Shown: piece by piece, positions 58,601 to 64,000 of the stretch
Layout: every line of letters begins with the position of its first letter
Position numbering within the stretch: position 1 is the first letter of the stretch
Assembly: GCA_009760855.2 (NCBI GenBank)
Contig: WPIO01000272.1
Span: forward strand, 1 to 64,000
Length of the DNA stretch: 64,000 nucleotides
Direction: 5' to 3'
Source: Cristatella mucedo
Lineage: Eukaryota; Bryozoa; Phylactolaemata; Cristatellidae
The notes under the pieces: model-generated
The model's input: only the letters and a program-made list of their open reading frames with translations
The model's database searches: none
What the model was told of the DNA's origin: nothing
Made by a program: the position numbers and the translations under genes

Positions 58601-59727
58601 CGAGGAGTATGGAGATAAAGCTGAACTAGACATGCAGCGACTTTGTGCGCTTGCGAATAAAGTTCAGTAAAATTCCCAAATTGCGTGTCTGGCTTTCCAA
58701 TTCATGCCGCGGATTCACGAACCCCATTAGTAATGGTTAGCAGGTCAGCGCCAGACACATTCGTTTTGTGGCGGCCAGCTAATTGTGAGTAGGGGTGCAC
58801 CGATTGGCAGTAGGTGCTAGGCTACGCCGCTAGGTAACCGGCAGGTCAAGCCTACCCCGCCGAGCGATCGGCGTTACAGTTCAATGAAGATCGATACAAT
58901 GCTTTTGCCGTGAATAGTGCCGTCGATTGGTCAAAAACATTCAAGCGTGATAAGCTGACCTCATGACGAAGTTCATCTGAATGTTTGCAAGAATACTAAA
59001 CCTCGACAGGCTATGCAACCTTTTAGGCTTCTGAAATTCCTCGACTTTCTCCTGTCTTGCATCCATTGCAATTGGATATTTTTTATCATTCCTAAAAAGG
59101 CCTTTTATAAGCGTTCCATTAAGGATGGAATAATAGACGTGGTCAGTTTTACCAACTGCGATCTAATTTCCCTACTGCTGTTCATATAAAGGCACTGTAA
59201 ATGATTGTTATATATAATGTTCATATAAAGGCACTGTAATGAATGTTGGCTAGCTGATCTCTTTTATCAAACCTTCAATCTCACCAAGTAAGTTTCAGTA
59301 AGCTTTCGCAGGTGAACACTCTACATGGTCGGAAAAGCTGTGAACCAATTCACACGACTTCTCCACAAAGGTCAAGATGGAGTTGCTCAGAAAATGTTAC
59401 CTTATTTTCAGCCAACGTGTTGAATAGATGCTATTACGATCCTTCTTTAGCACATCTAGTCTCATATGAGCATCACGGTTCGGAATTTCAAAAGATTTGC
59501 CGATACGTCAGTGGGAGATCATGTGCTTGGAAGCGAACGAGCCATCATAAGCTGATAACCTACTAGCATACTGGTTACCCCAGATATTTGTACTAGTTCA
59601 AATTCTTTTCAGGCTTACGCTTTTACTCTTGTTGATGCAATATATAAGCAATGCTAAGGTGCTGTAATTTCACTGCAGATAATGTAGCTTGTGTAGTTTG
59701 AGTATATGCCGGCTCCTCTAATGAGCG
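58601..59727. other. Undetermined DNA, with an AATAAA-containing block
   Basis: 58600-58880 is GC-richer and includes GCGAATAAAGTTCAGT, a possible polyadenylation signal or LTR-like feature. A 39-bp near-duplication, GTTCATATAAAGGCACTGTA, occurs at 59180 and 59219. No gene recognised. Confidence 0.3.
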
Positions 59728-59966
59728 TGTGATGTGGCATGGACACAGGCCAGTAACCACTGGTGGCCAGATGGTGAAATCACCATCAGTCTCGGCCACT
59801 GCACAGTTGTGGTCCTCGATGAATCATCGGGGTCAACCAGAGGAGTGGAGGAGCAGAGACTCTAGTGTGAGAAGGGGGCGAAGGCAGTCGTGCATCTCGC
59901 TGCTCCGTGCCTTGTACAATAAACCGTTGCGTTGTTCTGGGCCAACGTTCTGTATGCCGAACTACA
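59728..59966 (+). mobile_element. Possible solo LTR (low confidence)
   Basis: The block begins TGTGATGTGGC, contains ACAATAAACCG (polyadenylation-like) near its end and closes with ACA, a layout like a small solo LTR fossil. No clear flanking duplication and no second copy in the window. It could equally be unique DNA. Confidence 0.2.
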
Positions 59967-60330
59967 GCTTGAGCTTAGACCCCTCACTTCTTCCCAGCTC
60001 GTCCAACTATTGAACTTTTACGACTGCTTTTGGAGTTTATAGCATTTTGAAATCACTTGCTGAATTTTGCAAAGTTATGGCAAACGCTTTTCAAAATTAA
60101 TGAAGTTAAACCAACTTTTAAGCTATGGCAGTACTCAACAATTGGACAAAGTCACCCCAAAAATAAGTTTGGTCAGTATATATCCTGTGCCATCTGGGTT
60201 AAACGATGTCTTGCACCTAAATTATTGTTTTCAAGGGTCCCTTCTGACTACTTTCTGTTTTTTGGCATTGTTAAAACAGGCACACTCTTAAAAAAGAATA
60301 ATACCAGTGAAGTTTCCAATATATTTCCTG
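59967..60330. other. AT-rich DNA
   Basis: Frames here have no recognised motif; the region leads into a LINE A remnant. Confidence 0.3.
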
Positions 60331-60430
60331 CGACATGGCCTCTAGACCTCTGCCACTCATTTCTCACCAGTCTGCCAGCTGGGGTACTAAGGTGGTTATA
60401 CTTGGTGCACAACTTAAAACTAAATTAATA
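60331..60430 (+). mobile_element. Family A LINE remnant
   Basis: Codons for LDLCHSFLTSLPAGVL and LVHNLKL parallel family A LDFCNSLLTGLPACAI and LVQNSAAR. Short and isolated. A family A tail-like piece at 61135-61245 may belong to the same old copy. Confidence 0.5.
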
Positions 60431-61134
60431 AATAAGTTAGTTTTCAGTATATTCAATACATCGTTCTACGAAATTCTCGCAAAAAGAATCAAGTATTACC
60501 TTTGGGACGAGATGCTTAAGAAAAAGAGGCAACTTACGGCCACAAAATGGAAGTGCTTCAAGCATTGTAAATGCATTGAATCGCATAAAGTTAAGCGAGA
60601 TTAGCCCAAGGGGTAAGAGAAAGCTCGCCGGAAGCATAGAAGGCCGAGTTCAACAGGCGAGTCTCTATCTGAATCTTAGCTGATGGAATGAATAGCAGGT
60701 CGCTGCAGCAGATCAATGTGGGTTTTGGATTTTCCATATAAATGAGGTGAAGGCTCATTGGCAATCGATCTCCTGTTAATGTGAGTAATGCAAAGAGACT
60801 GGAAAATGATCAGTGGTGGATCAGTGGTTGATCATAGCTGCACAAGAGCGTATGGAAGGAGCTCGGAAGTTGGATATGTCGGGTAGTGAGTGAAGCAACC
60901 TGTGTGGCACACAGAGTTTCTTGCAATTGATTCTATTTAGTGTGAAGTAGTGTGAAGCATGAAATAGTGTGAAGCATGAAATGCTTACGGAAATCCTTCA
61001 TAATCCATCCTACTACAATTGTATGCTATCAATTTCCAGTTTTGGCAGGGTGATTTATTCCTTTGCACAGCATCCGACAGGCATCATTTGGATTAAGTGT
61101 GTGCTTCACATAGGGTAAGAATTTCTGCACAGTT
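60431..61134. other. AT-rich DNA, small local duplication
   Basis: AGTGTGAAGCATGAAAT is repeated in tandem near 60955-60990. Nothing else recognised. Confidence 0.35.
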
Positions 61135-61245
61135 GTTCATAACATTCGATTATGCTTCCTTTGCAGCAAATTTAAAGTTACCAGATCGAGACGAAGTTCT
61201 CACAGGGCACTATAAAAATTGTATTATCAATATTATCATTTATAT
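61135..61245 (+). mobile_element. Family A LINE 3' end remnant
   Basis: CATTCGATTATGCTTCCTTT, GCAGCAAATTTAAAG, GAAGTTCTCACAGGGCACTA and a tail of TATTATCA-type repeats. Confidence 0.6.
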
Positions 61246-62690
61246 CATCGTCTTCTATCTACTAGGAACCAGTCCTCATCAACTGAAGCAGAGTCAATTT
61301 AGCCACTTCTGAAATAATTAGCTCAAAGCAGGATTATATAATTCACTCCGATAACCCAACTGCAGATGATGGTCCTATTACAAATATTCCACTGGCACTA
61401 AGCCATTGTCAGCCTCAAGGGATGTCGTCAATTAAAACAATACGTAAATAAATTACAAATGGCATCCAGAACAGTGGCTCTCACTAAATATTGAGATCTC
61501 GGGTCAAGACCTGCATATTTGACATAAGGCCAGCACAACGTTGGTAAGGTCTGCCTTTTCTGATTCAGGGCCGTTACCTTGCAATAACTACTACAGTATT
61601 GACGAGGAAGAACTTAAATGAGTTACTTATATCTGACTGAAGCATACTGAGAAACCAATAAATTTGGCTAACTTCATCAAAGCCTTTGGTTTGTTCTGAA
61701 GGCAAATTTATTTCTGCATTAGCAAAACTTTTCAAATTTATCTCACGGAACCAATTGACTTCAAAATGGTGAAGAATCAAGCATGGCTTCTTGCTAGAAC
61801 AAAGGCTCATTGGTTGCCGTTTTATTATTATTGCTCAAAAGGCTGGGGAAACTTTAGCTTTTTGAAATTTAATAAACTTCCCCGTTAACTTATTATCAGC
61901 ACATACTTTCGAAATAACTTGTCTCAAATAATTTTGATTGCAGTACCAACAAGAAGACTTCTGTAAAGCTATATACAAGTTTAATCTCGTTATCGCCGCT
62001 CTTATCTTGTTTGAGGCAACTCACATGAGCAGAAAAGGAAGAGAATAAAAATTTGACAAAATGCTAGAAAGCTCGGTTTAATCGCGTTTACTTATATACC
62101 GTTGTAGGTTTAATCACCAGGGCGCAGCTGAGGTACGATACAGCCAACAGTGCTACCTAGCTGCAGTAAACCTGTCCTTTGACTTTGGAAAGGATGCCCG
62201 ATGCAGTCTGTAATGTGACCTCTGAGTAGTGTGGCAAGTCGCCAAGAGTTCAGACATTAACTCGAATTCTGAATTGTCTTCAGCACCCAGCTTATACGTC
62301 TTGAATGAAGTGACCCTGGCATTCCGGGATACTGTAAACGGACGCTGGAAACATTGTCAGTGACAGTGCTAAAGATCAGTACCAAAATAATTTAAACTAA
62401 ATTTATAGTTCTACTGTTTTTGGAGCCCCGTGAAGATATTATTGATGGCACTGACTCTGGATTAAGGCGGCTTCCCAAACCAGCAGCCAGACATAGCTTG
62501 GGCATGGGCTGCTGCATTATTTTTGCATCGCAAGAATACTTCCTGACGGACAACGGATTCCACTTCCTTTTTTACGGCATATGCACCTTTTTATGAATTA
62601 GCTGTTCTTCAGACTTTATGAGCAGGCCAGTGTAACCTAAAGCTCCGAATCAAACAATCTTTACTCAGACGGTTATTGATTAGTAGCAAA
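61246..62690. other. AT-rich DNA containing a weak exon candidate
   Basis: Apart from 61578-61793 (listed separately), nothing was recognised. Confidence 0.3.
61578..61793 (-). CDS. Weak candidate host exon
   Basis: Open for 216 bases on the minus strand between CTTTGTTCTAG (acceptor-like) and GCAAG|GTAACG (donor-like). Phase 2 at both ends, 71 whole codons including LHHFEVNWFREINLKSFANA and FDEVSQIYWFLSMLQSDI. Same strand as the 54.1 kb candidate, but its outgoing phase 2 does not match that exon's incoming phase 1, so the two would not be consecutive. Short enough to be chance. Confidence 0.25.
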
Positions 62691-63180
62691 TCGGATAAAC
62701 AGTTTGGTCAAAACTTTGAACGTATAACAAGTAAGTTCCAGCTGGATTTTAAAGCAGGTCACTCATCAGAGTCAGTGTATCTGCGGGTAGAGAATGAACT
62801 TCCCAGGAGTAAATGCTTATTTAAAGTGTCTCATTTCCGATTCTTTATGCAGCGATTGAGACTTGTGATATCCGTATCCTTTGGCCTTTCGTTGTGGCTG
62901 TAAATTACTGAAGCGAAATTTAAGTTATCTATCAGTTGGAAGACTAAACTTCGAAATTGCCAGTGGGCTACGACCATTCAAAAAGCCTCTGAAATTCAGT
63001 GCAATTCACTGTGGTACAAGAAAATATAATTCAAATATTCGTAAGATATTCGGATCAAAACTATTAGAAAATGTACGTTATATAATTTTTGTGCGAATCT
63101 TGCATTTCCCAAAACTATCAGGTAAATTTATGCGGTCAGCACGTTTTACAGATGATACTCAGCTAGAGTACGAATGAAAG
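62691..63180 (+). mobile_element. Old family A LINE remnant (RT region)
   Basis: The frame at 62676-62903 includes ITSKFQLDFKAGHSSESVYL, comparable to family A KSQSGFRANHSTDSALL. The segment ends ARFTDDTQLEYE (62881-63177), the decayed equivalent of [10 protein letters not shown]. The DNA between is much altered. Confidence 0.6.
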
Positions 63181-63418
63181 TAATATGTATTGCAACCAAA
63201 TTGAGAAGATTTAACTTGCTGGAGCACAGTGAGAAATCAAAGCTCTCTAAATCTGTGTGTCGTTGCTAAGTAAAAGCCCAGATTGCCTTTCTTGTTGAAT
63301 TTACAAGATTAAGACAATGAATATTGAGATTTTTACTAGAACAGGTCCACGAGAGCTTCTTCCTTAAATAGGAAACCAATCGACTTTATAATCAATGCTT
63401 AGTTTTTCTATTCCGGAG
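63181..63418. other. AT-rich spacer, nothing recognised
   Basis: No gene recognised. Confidence 0.4.
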
Positions 63419-63580
63419 ATGGCAAACTAGGAAAGATGGTTGTTTTTCATTACATTAGTCCCGAGGTCGTAGGTTCGAATCCTAAGCTTGGCGATATTTT
63501 ATCGCCGCTTAAAGTTGTTGTGATAGCCACATAGGCTCTTCTGCTGCTACACAAAATAGGCCGTCAAATCAACTAGTACT
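63419..63580 (+). mobile_element. SINE S1 copy (plus orientation)
   Basis: A-box-like TGGCAAACTAGG, B box AGGTTCGAATCC, GGCGATATTTTATCGCC body, GATAGCCACATAGGCTCTTC, and end GGCCGTCAAATCAACT. The only S1 copy here on the plus strand. Confidence 0.75.
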
Positions 63581-64000
63581 TTCTTTTGTAATAATTTAAG
63601 TTGTTTACAGATCTTATGAGAAGATAGCACAATCTAATAAAGGTAATTCAAAATTTGATACAACATCATGCGGAAATATTAGGCTTACGACATAAGAACT
63701 ATCTAGCATACTAAAGATCTCATTTATCGTGCTCCTACTAGCATGGTAAAAAGAAAATTCAAGGGCACTCATTCCATATTCTCCACTAAAAAATACTTCT
63801 GGTGAATAACATGTAGCTGCACATGGTGTACAAGTACACACTTGAAGCATGCAAGAACGAAAAAGACAAGTCAGCAGGATTAGACGTAAATTTAAGTATA
63901 CATGATTTATCTTTAGCTGAGAAATAAAAAATCCGCATCGCTAAAGGTTTAGCCCCAAGCCTGACGCTTCTTGCCGACAATTGATGAATGTGAGTCATAT
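63581..64000 (-). other. AT-rich DNA with a weak exon candidate at 63689-63840
   Basis: On the minus strand an open 152-base stretch lies between CATGCTTCAAG (acceptor-like) and GTC|GTAAGC (donor-like). It encodes a cysteine-rich start CTCTPCAATCYSPEVFF then EYGMSALEFSFYHASRSTIN. Incoming phase 1, outgoing phase 0. Not recognised; support is weak. Confidence 0.25.

Noticed and set aside
58600-58880. R-U5 end of an LTR (AATAAA and downstream GC-rich block)
   Set aside because: No matching second copy, no clear terminal TG..CA borders and no internal region beyond; kept only as a remark.

Overview
This window is repeat-dominated DNA from an animal (metazoan) genome. The evidence is tRNA-derived SINEs, two L2/CR1-type LINE families, an R2-type LINE, an animal-type Mutator-superfamily transposase, a Ty3/gypsy-like fossil, long GA and TA microsatellites, and only scattered exon-like ORFs with GT-AG borders. 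No bacterial operons, rRNA, CRISPR array or complete host gene is visible. I cannot name the species from sequence alone.

Layout. 0-4.3 kb: undetermined DNA, then a broken Mutator-type transposase (1285-3149). 4.34-8.31 kb: an L2-like LINE ('family A', plus strand, tail of ATT repeats) split by a second LINE ('family B', minus strand, tail of TAATG repeats), followed by two more family B pieces in opposite orientations. 8.3-9.58 kb: GC-rich DNA of unknown nature. 9.58-12.56 kb: a degenerate satellite array with a period of about 170 bp, interrupted by a SINE. 14.05-15.84 kb: family A and B fragments bracketed by two GA microsatellites. 16.5 kb: a long TA microsatellite. 16.7-26.2 kb: AT-rich DNA with SINE and LINE fragments and a few weak exon candidates. 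26.24-29.74 kb: the best preserved family B LINE (endonuclease plus reverse transcriptase). 30.3-31.75 kb: three near-perfect short-loop inverted repeats around a SINE. 31.2-34.62 kb: a decayed R2-clade-like LINE. 35.1-42.8 kb: a three-level nest of family A elements. 43.56-45.74 kb: a Ty3/gypsy-like fossil. 45.7-53.9 kb: old LINE and SINE remnants. 54.14-54.54 kb: the strongest candidate host exon, minus strand. 55.4-58.6 kb: a 122-bp tandem repeat split by a family B LINE. 59-64 kb: more decayed repeats and two weak exon candidates.

How the parts relate. The S2 SINE carries a 3' tail closely resembling the family A LINE tail, which fits use of family A's reverse transcriptase. Family B copies are the least decayed and cut into family A copies and into the 122-bp repeat, so family B was active later. 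The S1 SINE lies inside both the satellite array and an old family B copy, which helps date these elements against each other. Nothing here is an operon or pathway; the window reads as intergenic or intronic territory of a large genome.
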